Below, in pieces: positions 1 through 12,071 of a stretch of 64,000 nucleotides of DNA. Under the pieces are notes generated by a model. The model saw only the letters and a list, made by a program, of their open reading frames with translations. It was not told the DNA's origin and ran no database searches. The DNA comes from Aldrovandia affinis. Lineage: Eukaryota > Chordata > Actinopteri > Notacanthiformes > Halosauridae. Position 1 is the stretch's first letter. Each line of letters starts with the position of its first letter. The position numbers and the translations under genes were made by a program. The DNA lies in NCBI GenBank assembly GCA_029706075.1, contig JAINUG010000007.1, positions 8,929,501-8,993,500 of the forward strand, read 5' to 3'.

Positions 1-256
1 AACCATAGGGGGTTGAGATGCATATAGAGGTGGCAATGACCATTTGGTTAGTAGCCACTTAATTGGTGGATGATATCCTGTCCAGGACAGGATTATATCT
101 CCAGAGTATAAAGTTTGGACTCAAAGAACAACACTTGGTAATTGACTTGCCTTTATTTTACCTGGTGTGTTGCATCCTGCGAATGAGAAAGAAAACGTAT
201 TGACCTCAACTTTGGAACTACAGTTCTTACTTCACAAGAAGGAAAAATACACAGTT

Positions 257-1033
257 AGGGTGCGTTCACACTGCGGAGCGTATTCTGCCTGAAATCGGCG
301 ATGCGCTCCGCTTTGGATATTTTGTGAGCGCAGAGCTGGGACTCGCGGAGGCGCATAGGGGCGGTGCTCGTTTTTAGTTGCCACGGGTGACCAAAATCAG
401 ACAAATTCGAATCGTGGCTGTTGTGTTGTTGACATTTCGCAAAGCTAGCTAGCAAGCGAACTTCACGCCTTTATCCATAAAAAATATGTTACAAGTACTA
501 CAACACATTTAGCAAAAATATGGATTATGTTTTCCTTTAGCTAGCTACCTTACCTTACAATTCACTGGATGGATGAATAAATAGCGTTATGCCCATAACG
601 TTAACAATCCATTCATTAATAATATTACATTTTATGGATAGCCATAACGTTAACCTTATTATGATCAGTGGTATAACGTTCAGTTTATTGAAGAATGTGT
701 GGATAATATAGCTAGCTAGTAAGCTAGCAAAAATTCCCGCCCGTTTTCCATAATAATTAGATTTTGGAGCAAAACTTGCTAGCGCCATCCATTTCCGCTG
801 TCATGGACGCATCAACAACCCCACTTCGTTTTGATTGGTCACCTGGCGTGAAGTGACAATTGATGCGCGGAGCCGATCCGCAAAAGTTGAACTATTTTCA
901 ACCTTTCGCGCAAATACGCTAGCGGAAAAATGAGCGAGCCGCGTCGCAACGGTCTATGAGCGCTCATTCCGCGTCCTCCCATAGGGAATAATGACTTTCC
1001 GCGCGCAAACGCTCCGCAGTGTGAACGCCCCCT
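257..1033. mobile_element. Non-autonomous hAT-like DNA transposon (MITE), complete
   Basis: The ends are a terminal inverted repeat of about 25 bp. The left end starts agggtgcgttcacactgcgg, and the right end read in reverse differs from it at one base. Both sides are flanked by the same 9 bases, tacacagtt (248-256 and 1034-1042), which fits the 8-bp-class target duplication of hAT elements. The 777-bp interior has no convincing transposase frame and holds further GC-rich 'gcgctccgc' repeats near both ends. It is therefore a non-autonomous element moved by a transposase encoded elsewhere. The hAT assignment rests on duplication length and end style and is an inference. Confidence 0.8.
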
Positions 1034-1226
1034 TACACAGTTAATTCACATCAAGTAGTTTCTTGGGTCCAAATTTCTTGCTGATTGTAAAGTAAAAACC
1101 AAAACCAGCCAGCCCTCTGGCTCTCCAGGACCAGACTTGAACATGGAAGTCTGATTTTACCCTCAAAGTACACCCCATTCTCCTTTCCTGCCTCAGCCAT
1201 GCGCCATTGTATTTTCTGTCCCTCAG

Positions 1227-1315
1227 GTCGTCAAGACAGCAACAAGGAGGTGGAGCTGAGGCCAACAGGAAGCGACAGCAAAACCCATAGCCTGTCCAGA
1301 CGGGCAAAAGTGCAG
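1227..1315 (+). CDS. Candidate host exon A (internal coding exon, gene unknown)
   Basis: A pyrimidine-rich acceptor (ttttctgtccctcag) precedes 1227 and a donor (cag/gtgggg) follows 1315. If the first two bases complete a codon from an upstream exon, the remaining 87 bases read without a stop as 29 codons, beginning RQDSNKEVELRPTG and ending SLSRRAKVQ, charged and serine-rich. The exon ends on a codon boundary, which matches the frame needed to enter candidate exon B at 15873. No family was recognised. The intron that would follow contains the whole L1/L2 nest. This could be chance; conservation or RNA support would be needed. Confidence 0.4.
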
Positions 1316-1504
1316 GTGGGGTTCCTTACAAATATCTATACTTTGCCGCAGTGGGAAACCAGCACTCTGGGTGAGTGCCTTTACCGGTTGCGTCCTGGGG
1401 GGGCCGGAGGGGCCAAGATTTCATTTTTTTAATTGTTAAATTTTTTTAATCTGTCTATTAGGTTTGCAATTATTCCAACGTAACAGAAACAGTTGAACTT
1501 ATGC

Positions 1505-1545
1505 ATCCCAACCCACCCTCCCCCGTCCCTCCCATCCCCATCGCA
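1505..1545 (-). other. G-rich tract in the L1 3' UTR (G-quadruplex potential)
   Basis: On the minus strand this stretch has seven runs of three or more G (GGGGATGGGAGGGACGGGGG, then AGGGTGGGTTGGG). G-rich polypurine tracts able to form quadruplexes are a known feature of mammalian L1 3' UTRs; here one sits in the same place in a fish L1, between the ORF2 end and the A-rich tail. Folding is inferred from the run pattern only. Confidence 0.7.
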
Positions 1546-1739
1546 GAGATAAACAGGATTGGGAGACCTTCAAATACAAATGAGGTAAAGAAAAGGTTCA
1601 GAGTACAAAAGCTAAACAGACTAATCATATTACATTAACAATAAAAGTAAATAAAGGAAAGAAAAGAGAAGAGAGAAAAAAAAAAAAACTGTGTGTGTGG
1701 ATGCGTAAATGTGAATGTATGCTGAACATTCTTTCTAAC

Positions 1740-4700
1740 ATTCTATGGCTTTAGTTATCTCCATCCTCTGGAACAACTGTTAAGGTCTTCGCATAGTCCA
1801 GAAAAGGTGTCCATGTTTTTTCAAAGTTTCTTAACCTTTCAGGGAAAATCGAATCTTCTCTAGCTTGATGTAGTATAGTACATTCTTGATCCATCTAGAG
1901 TGGGTAGGTGGCCGTATATGTTTCCATTTAAGAAGTATGAGGCGTCTAGCTAAAAGAGAGGTGAAAGACATAATTACATTAAGATACGGGGGAGTATTGA
2001 TCCTGGGGGGGACACCGAACAGGGCCGTAAGAGGATCGGGTGGAACATCCACATCAGATATATCCCTAAAAGATTTAAAAATGTCTGTCCAGAAATCATA
2101 TAAGTGGGGACATGTCCAAAACATATGGACCAGGTCAGCAGGTGATTGTCCACAATGGTTGCATGCATCACTAGTACCAGGGAATATCCTTGCTAGTCTG
2201 GCATTAGTATAATGAACACGATGTACAATCTTGCATTGTATAAGACTATGCCTAGCACATATTGAAGAGGTGTGGACTAGTCCCAGCAAGTCTCATCCGT
2301 CAGCTCCAGCCCCAAATCCCTCTCCCAAGCGACTTTAAGGTTGTTGACAGTTTCGGGCTTGATGGAATCTATTTCAGTGTATATCATTGAAATTAGGCTC
2401 TTTGCATTGGGGTCCAGGGAGATAATGGGATCAATTACAGAATGAATAGGCTGGTTTGGAAATTCTGGAGATTGCTTTTGTAAGAAATGTCTAATCTGGA
2501 AATAGCTAAATAAATGAGATCTAGGTAAATTGAATCTTTCAGACATGTCTGAAAAAGACGAGAAAGTCCATTCGCTGTACAAATCATCAGTAGTTCTGAT
2601 TCCCTTGTCAAACCAGGTTTGGAAGGTGAGATCAGTGCACGATGGTTTGAACAGATGATTACGACATATTGGGGAATGAGAGGATGGTCTGTTAAGACCA
2701 AAGTGCCTCCTGAATTGTGTCCAAATCTTTATAGTATGTGTAAACAGTGGGCATAGAACTGACGACAGAAACAAGCGGCAAGCTTGAACATACTAAAGAA
2801 TAAAGAGACATCTTCATTTGCGCCCAAAGAGGAGTGTTCTCAAGATTAGACCAATAAAGAAGCTTCTGAATATTGCATGCCCAATAGTAATTGAGGACAT
2901 TTGGAAGGGCCATCCCACCTGTTAACCTGGGCTGTTGGAGATACACTTTTTTCATACGCCGTGGTTTGTTTCCCCATAGAAAGGAGGGTATAGTCTGGTT
3001 AAATTTTGTAAAGAAGTTTTTCCTGATAAATACTGGGATGTGTTGGAAGAGGTATAAAAATTTTGGTAGGACAACCATTTTGATAAAGTGAATATGGCCA
3101 ACCAGTGAAAGGGGTAGAGTGGACCAATGGCTAAAATCTTCTTTACAAAATTTTCCTTAAAAATGTGGGGGAATGATTTAGTAATGAGAATGCCTAGGTA
3201 TTTAAACCCACTATCCATCCATTTAAAAGGAAAGAGTGAATGAGGCATTCTAGTGGCTATTGGGTTTATAGGGAAAAGTTCACTTTTCTGAAAGTTCAGT
3301 TTATATCCTGAAAATCTACCAAACTGTTCCAGTATAGACATAATAATAGGAATGGAAGAGGTTGGGTTAGATATGTATAAAAGTAAGTCATCAGCATACA
3401 ATGGCACTTTGCGAGTGACCCCACCTCTCACAATACCCTCAAACCTTGCCTCACTGTGAAGCCAGATAGCTAACGGTTCAATGGCAATCGCGAACAGTAA
3501 TGGGGATAAAGGGCAACCTTGTTTTGTGCCACGTTTGAGAGGGAAGAAAGGTGAATGTAGGTCATTAGTGATAACTGAAGCTACAGGGGCTGAATACAAA
3601 CGTTTATACTACTTTACTAAATCCCATTTTTCCCGAAACAAAAAAAAGGTATGTCCACTCTACCCTATCGAAGGCCTTTTCTGCATCCAATGAAAGAACA
3701 AATTCAGGAGAGTCAGAACTTGGTGCATGAATTATATCAAGTAGTCGCCTTGTGTTAAAAAAAGAATGCCTCCCCTGGATAAAGCCTGTTTGATCAGTCG
3801 ATATCAGGTCCGGGACCACTCGTCGGAGATGCTTATAGAGGACTTTGGATAAAATATTTAGGTCGACGTTTAAAAGAGAGATTGGTCTCCTGCTGCTACA
3901 AAGAAGTGGGTCCTTATCTTTCTTAAGCAACAGGGAAATAGAAGCTTGGGATAGTGTGTCTGGGAGCCGACCATTCAAAAATGAATCATTATACATACTT
4001 TGTAATTCGGGGCATATAAGGTGAGAAAATGTTTTATAAAACTCCACTGTATATCCGTCAGGCCCTGGGGATTGCCATTTTGCATGGCTTTTATGGCTTC
4101 TTGGATCTCAAGAAGTGAGATCGGTCCACCTAGGTAAGAGAGTGTTTTGTCGAGAACTGGGTAGCATATATTGTCAAGGGGGTTGTCGTTGTCCCACATA
4201 TCTGGGGGACACTCAGAGGAATAAAGATCAGAATAGAAGTTAAAAAAGGTTTCATTTATATCTTGTGTATCTGAGAGAACAACACCAGTGGGTGATTTGA
4301 TCTTCGTGATCAGTCTGGAAGCTGCAGCTGAACGAGCTTGAAAGGCAAGAAGTTTACTTGCTTTGTCCCCCGTCTCAAAAATGCGCTGTCTGGATTTAAG
4401 CAGAAGTAGTTCAGCCTTACTTGTTGATAACATATCAAACTCTGCCTGAAGGTGAAGGCGTCTGTTATACAGAGCCGGAGTTGGGGCTGATGCATACTGA
4501 TTGTCTAAATGTAAAATTTCCTCAGAGATCTCAGACAATTTAATAGCTTCTGACTTTTTGGCGTATGAGACATAAGAGATTATCTGTCCCCGTAAATAAA
4601 CTTTGAATGCTTCCCATACAGTGGACTGAGAGACATCAGGGGTTTTATTAATTGTATTTTAAAGTCAAATTTGAGAAGTAAGAAACTCCTTAAAAGTATC

Positions 4701-4892
4701 ATCGGACAACATTGGGAGATTAAAGTGCCACTGCCTTGATGGAACATAGCTTCTAGGAAAGTTGATCTCCATAGAGGTTGGGGCATGGTCCGATATAACC
4801 ATACTATGGTACTCACACGACTCAATCTTTGATAAGAGTCTATCATCCACAAGAAAGAAATCTATACGAGAATATGTATGGTGTACATGTGA
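1740..4892 (-). pseudogene. L1 ORF2, 3' two-thirds (endonuclease C-terminus, RT, C-terminal Cys-rich domain), broken
   Basis: The pieces read in order on the minus strand. The endonuclease end is at about 4892-4665, with SRIDFFLVDD and the ISDHAP catalytic His motif. A linker follows at 4538-3975. RT follows at 4047-2952, with the F/YADD box as YADDLLLY (codons at 3398-3387) and the motif GTKQGCPLSPLLF. The thumb region follows, then a C-terminal CX2C...HX..C segment (CNHCGQSPADLVHMFWTCPH) at 2289-1831. Frameshifts separate the blocks. A TAA at 1833-1831 ends translation early; similar coding sequence (ETLKKTWTPFLDYAKT) continues beyond it towards 1745. The part of the endonuclease before 4892 lies on the far side of the L2, at 12072-12642. 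Confidence 0.85.
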
Positions 4893-5086
4893 AAGGTGTA
4901 CAGGTTTTCCTGTTACGTCATTTCCTGTTACACGCGTTGTTTGAAACGCTAGCGCGCTTTCTACTCTCTACTACTGCTTATTCATAACCATCGTCGAATC
5001 TGCGTGAATTTTATAAATTAAGGGACTCCAACCCTGTGGTTTTCTGTTCTACGGCCAAGAAAACATTTACGGTAAGGAATTCGACT

Positions 5087-5370
5087 ATGGCTTCCTCCCT
5101 TGTTTCCTGCTTGGAGTGCAATATGTTTAGCATTAGTTCTGACGCCAAGTTTAGCATAACTGGTATCTGTAGTAAGTGTCAACTCAATTTAGAATTGGCT
5201 CAGAAAAGTGTTGAGCTTCACCAGATTCAGGAAGGAGAGAGTTACATAGAGTCTTTTCTGCAAGCACCGGACGCACCAGGGAGTATAAATAGCCCAGACA
5301 TAAGTGCTATTAGCCCAGCAGAGCCTTCGCAGCAAGGCGTTTTTGTCACGGTTCGAGGGAGGCATAGTCG
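5087..5370 (+). pseudogene. L2 ORF1, truncated extra copy in duplication unit 1
   Basis: It starts with the same ATG as the other L2 ORF1 copies ([15 protein letters not shown]). It keeps the two CX2C pairs of a zinc-knuckle-like N-terminus (CLEC and CSKC) and a short linker. It then runs into the duplication joint and L1 sequence, so the esterase domain is absent. Compared with the copy at 60487-59618, it lacks about seven residues between QK and HQIQEGES, where that copy has EDRIRTLR. Confidence 0.8.
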
Positions 5371-5382
5371 AAGGCATAGTCG

Positions 5383-7262
5383 AAGAAGTTTTTCCTGATA
5401 AATACTGGGATGTGTTGGAAGAGGTATAAAAATTTTGGTAGGACAACCATTTTGATAAAGTGAATATGGCCAACCAGTGAAAGGGGTAGAGTGGACCAAT
5501 GGCTAAAATCTTCTTTACAAAATTTTCCTTAAAAATGTGGGGGAATGATTTAGTAATGAGAATGCCTAGGTATTTAAACCCACTATCCATCCATTTAAAA
5601 GGAAAGAGTGAATGAGGCATTCTAGTGGCTATTGGGTTTATAGGGAAAAGTTCACTTTTCTGAAAGTTCAGTTTATATCCTGAAAATCTACCAAACTGTT
5701 CCAGTATAGACATAATAATAGGAATGGAAGAGGTTGGGTTAGATATGTATAAAAGTAAGTCATCAGCATACAATGGCACTTTGCGAGTGACCCCACCTCT
5801 CACAATACCCTCAAACCTTGCCTCACTGTGAAGCCAGATAGCTAACGGTTCAATGGCAATCGCGAACAGTAATGGGGATAAAGGGCAACCTTGTTTTGTG
5901 CCACGTTTGAGAGGGAAGAAAGGTGAATGTAGGTCATTAGTGATAACTGAAGCTACAGGGGCTGAATACAAACGTTTATACTACTTTACTAAATCCCATT
6001 TTTCCCGAAACAAAAAAAAGGTATGTCCACTCTACCCTATCGAAGGCCTTTTCTGCATCCAATGAAAGAACAAATTCAGGAGAGTCAGAACTTGGTGCAT
6101 GAATTATATCAAGTAGTCGCCTTGTGTTAAAAAAAGAATGCCTCCCCTGGATAAAGCCTGTTTGATCAGTCGATATCAGGTCCGGGACCACTCGTCAGAG
6201 ATGCTTATAGAGGACTTTGGATAAAATATTTAGGTCGACGTTTAAAAGAGAGATTGGTCTCCTGCTGCTACAAAGAAGTGGGTCCTTATCTTTCTTAAGC
6301 AACAGGGAAATAGAAGCTTGGGATAGTGTGTCTGGAGCCGACCATTCAAAAAATGAATCATTATACATACTTTGTAATTCGGGGCATATAAGGTGAGAAA
6401 ATGTTTTATAAAACTCCACTGTATATCCGTCAGGCCCTGGGGATTGCCATTTTGCATGGCTTTTATGGCTTCTTGGATCTCAAGAAGTGAGATCGGTCCA
6501 CCTAGGTAAGAGAGTGTTTTGTCGAGAACTGGGTAGCATATATTGTCAAGGGGGTTGTCGTTGTCCCACATATCTGGGGGACACTCAGAGGAATAAAGAT
6601 CAGAATAGAAGTTAAAAAGGTTTCATTTATATCTTGTGTATCTGAGAGAACAACACCAGTGGGTGATTTGATCTTCGTGATCAGTCTGGAAGCTGCAGCT
6701 GAACGAGCTTGAAAGGCAAGAAGTTTACTTGCTTTGTCCCCCGTCTCAAAAATGCGCTGTCTGGATTTAAGCAGAAGTAGTTCAGCCTTACTTGTTGATA
6801 ACATATCAAACTCTGCCTGAAGGTGAAGGCGTCTGTTATACAGAGCCGGAGTTGGGGCTGATGCATACTGATTGTCTAAATGTAAAATTTCCTCAGAGAT
6901 CTCAGACAATTTAATAGCTTCTGACTTTTTGGCGTATGAGACATAAGAGATTATCTGTCCCCGTAAATAAACTTTGAATGCTTCCCATACAGTGGACTGA
7001 GAGACATCAGGGTTTTATTAATTGTATTTTAAAGTCAAATTTGAGAAGTAAGAAACTCCTTAAAAGTATCATCGGACAACATTGGGAGATTAAAGTGCCA
7101 CTGCCTTGATGGAACATAGCTTCTAGGAAAGTTGATCTCCATAGAGGTTGGGGCATGGTCCGATATAACCATACTATGGTACTCACACGACTCAATCTTT
7201 GATAAGAGTCTATCATCCACAAGAAAGAAATCTATACGAGAATATGTATGGTGTACATGTGA
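5383..7262 (-). pseudogene. L1 ORF2 fragment, second tandem copy
   Basis: It repeats 3011-4892 almost base for base: RT with YADDLLLY (codons at 5770-5759), linker and endonuclease end (ISDHAP near 7170). The single-base differences from unit 1 shift the frame in new places, for example around 6330-6350 and 6616. It ends at the same L1/L2 boundary as unit 1. It has no independent origin as an insertion and exists only because of the tandem duplication. Confidence 0.88.
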
Positions 7263-7455
7263 AAGGTGTACAGGTTTTCCTGTTACGTCATTTCCTGTTA
7301 CACGCGTTGTTTGAAACGCTAGCGCTTTTCTACTCTCTACTACTGCTTATTCATAACCATCGTCGAATCTGCGTGAATTTTATAAATTAAGGGACTCCAA
7401 CCCTGTGGTTTTCTGTTCTACGGCCAAGAAAACATTTACGGTAAGGAATTCGACT

Positions 7456-8304
7456 ATGGCTTCCTCCCTTGTTTCCTGCTTGGAGTGCAATATGTTTAGC
7501 ATTAGTTCTGACGCCAAGTTTAGCATAACTGGTATCTGTAGTAAGTGTCAACTCAATTTAGAATTGGCTCAGAAAAGTGTTGAGCTTCACCAGATTCAGG
7601 AAGGAGAGAGTTACATAGAGTCTTTTCTGCAAGCACCGGACGCACCAGGGAGTATAAATAGCCCAGACATAAGTGCTATTAGCCCAGCAGAGCCTTCGCA
7701 GCAAGGCGTTTTTGTCACGGTTCGAGGGAGGCATAGTCGCCGTCCCAAGGAGGTCATACACCAAACTCACTTTTCGAATTGTTTTCCCCCACTCAGTAAT
7801 ACACCTATTGAGAAAGCTCTGATTATTGGCGATTCCATTTTACGAAACGTGAGGATAGAATCACCAGCGACCATAGTCCAATGCTTGCCTGGGGCCAGAG
7901 CTACCGATGTGGAGGCAAACTTAAAGATGCTAGCTAAGAATAATTGTAAATATTCAAAAATTATTATCCACGCTGGCACCAACGATGTTCGACTTAGGCA
8001 GTCGGAGATCACTAAAAATAATTTTGTTTCGGTGTGTTAGTTCGCTAAAACAATCAGTCAGGAAGTAATTATCTCTGGCCCTATCCCTGCCCGTAGGAGT
8101 GACGAAGTCTTCAGTAGACTCACGTCGCTAAATCGCTGGATGGCTAACTGGTGTACTGACAATGACTTGGGCTTCATAAACAATTGGCCCACTTTTTGGG
8201 GAAAGCCTGGCTTACTGAAGAGAGACGGACTCCACCCGAGCTGGAGAGGTGCTCTTCTATTATCTAGACATTTTTCCCGTAGTATAAACTCGCAAAATGT
8301 ATGA
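7456..8304 (+). pseudogene. L2 ORF1 (zinc-knuckle-like N-terminus plus SGNH/GDSL esterase), one premature stop
   Basis: This corresponds to a 282-codon protein. CX2C...CX2C (CLEC, CSKC) lies near residues 8-32. The SGNH hydrolase blocks follow: GDSI (nucleophile Ser), PGARATD, HAGTND (Gly/Asn block) and DGLHP (Asp-His block). Esterase-type ORF1 proteins are known from CR1 and L2 LINEs, where the domain is thought to help the retrotransposition particle with membranes or RNA; its exact role is unsettled. A TAG at 8038-8040 replaces the Lys codon present in the other copy (VCKLAKTL). The natural stop is TGA at 8302-8304, overlapping an ATG (ATGA). Confidence 0.85.
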
Positions 8305-8345
8305 CCTCTCAGAGCGCTAGCCAGGCAGCAGACTTCTGGTCCTAA

Positions 8346-11300
8346 ACTACTGTCTGTAGCTTCCAAAAACCCGTGACTAGCTTAGCTATTGAGACTGTGT
8401 CTGTCCCTTGTCTTGGAAATGGTTTTAGAAATAAAAAGCTAGTTGAGCACACTGGCTGTCGTGGCATTTGTGTACATAATCTTATTTATATTAAAACCTC
8501 TCAGCCTGCAGTAAGTGTTGCCTGTAATAAGACGCATCTTAAATGTGGATTGTTAAATGTTAGATCACTTTCCCCCAAGGCGGTTCTTGTGAACAAACTA
8601 ATCACGGACCATAGTTTTGACCTGATTAGTTTCACTGAAACCTGGCTTAGGCCTGATGAACACAGTACACTCAATGAGGCATCTCCTGATGGTTATGCCA
8701 GCTGCCAAGCGCCATGTCTGTCCGGTAGAGGGGACGGTGTTGTTGTGATTTTTTTGACAAAATTTAGTTTTACACCTAAATGTGGGGATAAGTTCTCCTC
8801 TTTTGGATCGCTTGTTATGCTTTCTGGACGGTCAAAATATATAGTTACCTCAGTGCAATCCTTCCTCTTAGTAAATATTTATAGACCACCTGGACCGTAT
8901 ACTGTCTTTCTTTCTGAGTTTGCAGAGTTTTTATCAAGCTTGGCAACTATGGCAGATAAAGTTGTGATTGTTGGAGATTTCAACATACATGTTGATAATG
9001 ACAGTGACCCTTTAGGACTGGCTTTTGCAGCTATTATTGACTCTTGGTTTTATTCAAAATATACCTGAACCAACCCACCGCCACAACCATACCTTAGATT
9101 TAGTCTTATCCTATGGTATCGATGTCGAGAATATCATTGTGTCTCCCCATAATTCTGTACTATCGAATCACTTTTTGATTACTTTTGAAATTCAGGTAAA
9201 TATTCCTATTAAATCGGAACCTAGATACTATTCCAGCCGCTCTATAAATTAATTGACGGCTTCAAAATTTATAAACATACTTCCCGAATTGTTAGTATCA
9301 AGTTAGGACCCAAATAGCTTTTTGTCAATTGATCATCAAACAGATGCGCTAAATCATATTTTACGGAATACACTTGATGCTGTCGCACCCCTCAAGAGGA
9401 AAAAATGCAGTCAGAAGAAACTTGCACCCTGGTTTACTGACCATACCCGTGCCCTTAAACAAGTTTCCAGGAAATTAGAACGCAGATGGCGCTCTACCAA
9501 TTTAGAGGTTTTTCGCTCTGCTTGGAAGGACAGCCTCATAGAATACAAGTATGCCCTTACTACAGCTAGGTCATCGTACTTCTCAAAATTAATTGACCAG
9601 AATTAAAACACCCCAAGATTTCTATTTAACACGGTAGCTAAACTGACAAAAAATCTGTCTTCAGATTGCATCAGTTATCCTTCTAACTATAATTCCAATG
9701 ACTTCATGAACTCGTTTACTGATAAGATTGAGACAATCAGAGAACAAATTATGAAAATGACTCCAATATCTAGCACTCCAACTCCCGAGATAGCACAGGG
9801 CTATCAGGAGCAGGGTTGCGTAGAGACCCTTGAGTTTTTCACTCCCTTGGATCTGGACAAATTTAGTAAACTGGTTATGTCCTCAAAATCATCTACATGT
9901 CTGTTAGACCCCATACCAACAAAGCTTATTAAAGAGCTTTTGCCTGTGCTAGGCCGGCCCATGTTAGATATCATAAATACATCCCTATTATTGGGTTGCG
10001 TACCTAAGTCTTTAAAAGTGGCAGTAATCAAGCCTCTTCTAAAGAAACCAAATCTTGATCCTGCTAATCTGAAGAACTATAGGCCCATTTCAAATCTTCC
10101 CTTTTTGTCAAAAATGTTAGAGAAATCTGTAGCTCAACAATTAACTGCTTTCCTAAAAACTAATAATCTGTATGAAACACTACAATCAGGTTTTAGACCT
10201 AACCATAGCACTGAGACGGTACTTATTAAAGTTGTAAATGACTTACTGTTAGCATTGGATACTGGTTGTGTTTCTATTCTAGTGCTCCTTGACATAAGTG
10301 CTGCTTTTGATGCTATTGACCACCAGATTCTCCTTCATAGGCTAGAAAACCTGGTTGGTTTGCGTGGACGGGCACTCTCATGGTTTAAATCATACTTATC
10401 AGACAGCTTTCACTTTGTGCAATTAGATCAAGAGTTCTCTGACTACCCTCAGGTTAAATATGGTATTCCACAAGGCACAGTGCTGACACCATTACTGTTC
10501 TCATTATACTTGCTACCACTGGGTAATGTTATTCATAAACATGGTGTGAATTTCCATTGCTATGCAGATGATACACAGCTGTACATATCAATGAAACCAG
10601 GTGAAATACTTCAACTCACTCAATTAGAGGCTTGTATCTCTGATATAAAGAATTGGATGACAGTACATTTCCTGCTTTTAAATTCAGATAAAACAGAGAT
10701 GATGGTTTTGGGCCCCAAAAAATTAAGGAACAAGTTGGATCTGCTGTTAAATGCAGGTGATTGCATAGTTACATCAAGTCTAATGGTTAAGGTCTAAGGT
10801 CTAAAGGACCTTACATTTGACACTCATATTAAAAACACTTCCAGAGTAGCTTTCTTTCACCTAAGAAACATAGCTAAAATTTGGCACATTCTGTCATTAG
10901 AGGATGCAAAAACCTTGATGCATGCTTTTGTCGCATCGAGGCTAGATTATTGTAATTCCTTATTATCCGGCTCCTCTAGTAGCTCCCTAAAGAGTCTTCA
11001 ACTAGTACAGAATACAGCGGCACGTATTTTGACTAGATCCAAGAAGTATGAGCACATTACTCCAGTGTTAGCATCACCACATTGGCTTCCTATTAAATAT
11101 CGGGCTGATTATAAATTACTGTTGCTAACTTTTAAAGCAGTGAACGGACTTGCACCTTTATATCTGACCGAAATGATTGCCCCCTATAAACCGACATGAC
11201 TGCTTCGTTCACAAGAAGCCGGCCATCTATTACTCCCTAGAATTTTGAAAAGCACAGCTGGTGGTAGAGCCTTCTCTTTTAGAGCTCCTCTGTTGTGAAG

Positions 11301-11397
11301 CGGTTTACCAAAGCATGTTAGGGATTCGGACACAGTTTAAATTTTTAAGTGTAGATTGAAAACATATCTTTTCAGCCTAGCCTACTGCCAAACATAG
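8346..11397 (+). pseudogene. L2 ORF2 (APE endonuclease plus reverse transcriptase), degraded
   Basis: The endonuclease at about 8550-9250 shows NVRSLSPKA, FTETWLRP, VNIYRPPGP and GDFNIHVDN. RT at 9706-10797 shows [39 protein letters not shown] and CYADDTQLY (YADD at 10561-10572). The C-terminal part at 10915-11397 has [20 protein letters not shown] and HWLPIKYRADYK, and ends AYCQT. Breaks include a frameshift near 9050, TAA at 9250-9252 (also in copy 2), TAA near 9604, TAA near 10795, and stops in the C-terminal part. No ATG lies near the ORF start; the homologous frame begins right after a stop (see copy 2). A one-base deletion near 8356 removes the same-frame relation with ORF1. Confidence 0.85.
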
Positions 11398-12071
11398 TCT
11401 AGGTGGAGAGATGGAGAAGGCCGTGCCCTAGTGTCTTATGGAGTGAGAAACTTTCCATACTGTCACCTCCTCAATGTGTTACCACCACTGTTATGCTGGT
11501 TATCCTTGATCAGGTGTGGATGGTTTGGAACTCATGGCTGCGTGTTTTCTCTGTCCCTCTCCTAATAGGTATGCTGCCATAGCTTACACCTGTCAGGGCT
11601 ATCTGTATATTTCCTATGCTTGTGTTCCCCTGCTCTTACATAATGCTACTGGCTATAGCACTGCTTTTTTCTTTTGACCGCATGTTCTCTTCTCTGCCTT
11701 GGCCTCTGACTCGGCACCTGCCCCCGAGCCCTAGATCCTGTGAGAAGTGTGAGCTGCCCCCATCAACCCTCACCCCCATGCCAACCCCAGTTCCTGGATC
11801 TGGATCTGGACCCTCTCCGCGTGGTTTAGCCCCCCGACTGACCATGAGATGGTCTTTTTTGGACATACCCTGTGCCGGCCAGAAGAGGATGGGCTCCCCC
11901 CCTTTTAGTCTGGTTCCTCCCAAGGTTTCTCCCTACCAAGAGAGTTTTTCCTTGCCACTGTTGCCTTTAGGCTTGCTTTTGGGGGGGTCTAGGCCTGGGT
12001 TCCCCCTCTGTTAAGCGTTTTGTGACAATTCAATTGTGAAAAGCGCTATACAAATGCATTTCATTTCATTT

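Larger units (their letters stand above)
3011..7739. repeat. 2.37-kb tandem direct duplication spanning the L1/L2 junction
   Basis: Unit 1 is 3011-5370 and unit 2 is 5383-7739. Each contains L1 ORF2 sequence (minus), the L1-to-L2 junction and the first part of the L2 (5' UTR and ORF1 start, plus). The offset starts at 2372 and falls to 2369 through a few one- or two-base differences. Most of these are in homopolymers or short repeats: ggg/gg near 3961, a-run differences near 3980 and 4247, gggg/ggg near 4640, gcgcgc/gcgc near 4950. There is one substitution at 3826 versus 6198. The joint carries a 12-base partial copy of the unit 1 end (aaggcatagtcg, 5371-5382). Very high identity means a recent event or an assembly artefact. 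Confidence 0.93.
4893..12071 (+). mobile_element. L2-clade LINE (copy 1), full length but duplicated at its 5' end
   Basis: The element starts where the L1 sequence breaks, after gtgtacatgtga. It has a short 5' UTR, ORF1 (SGNH esterase type), ORF2 (endonuclease plus RT) and a 3' UTR of about 0.67 kb. The 3' end shows the L2-type motif gtgaaaagcgctatacaaat followed by three ATTTC repeats. Because the tandem duplication repeats its first 0.48 kb with L1 sequence, the real element is about 4.8 kb: 7263-12071 plus the extra 5' copy at 4893-5370. About 30 bases of the expected L1 endonuclease are missing at the insertion point, and no clear target-site duplication is visible. Confidence 0.88.

Noticed and set aside
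11616-12014. Proline-rich plus-strand frame after L2 ORF2
   Set aside because: The same sequence forms the 3' UTR of the other L2 copy (minus-strand counterpart near 53000), where the frame is not kept.
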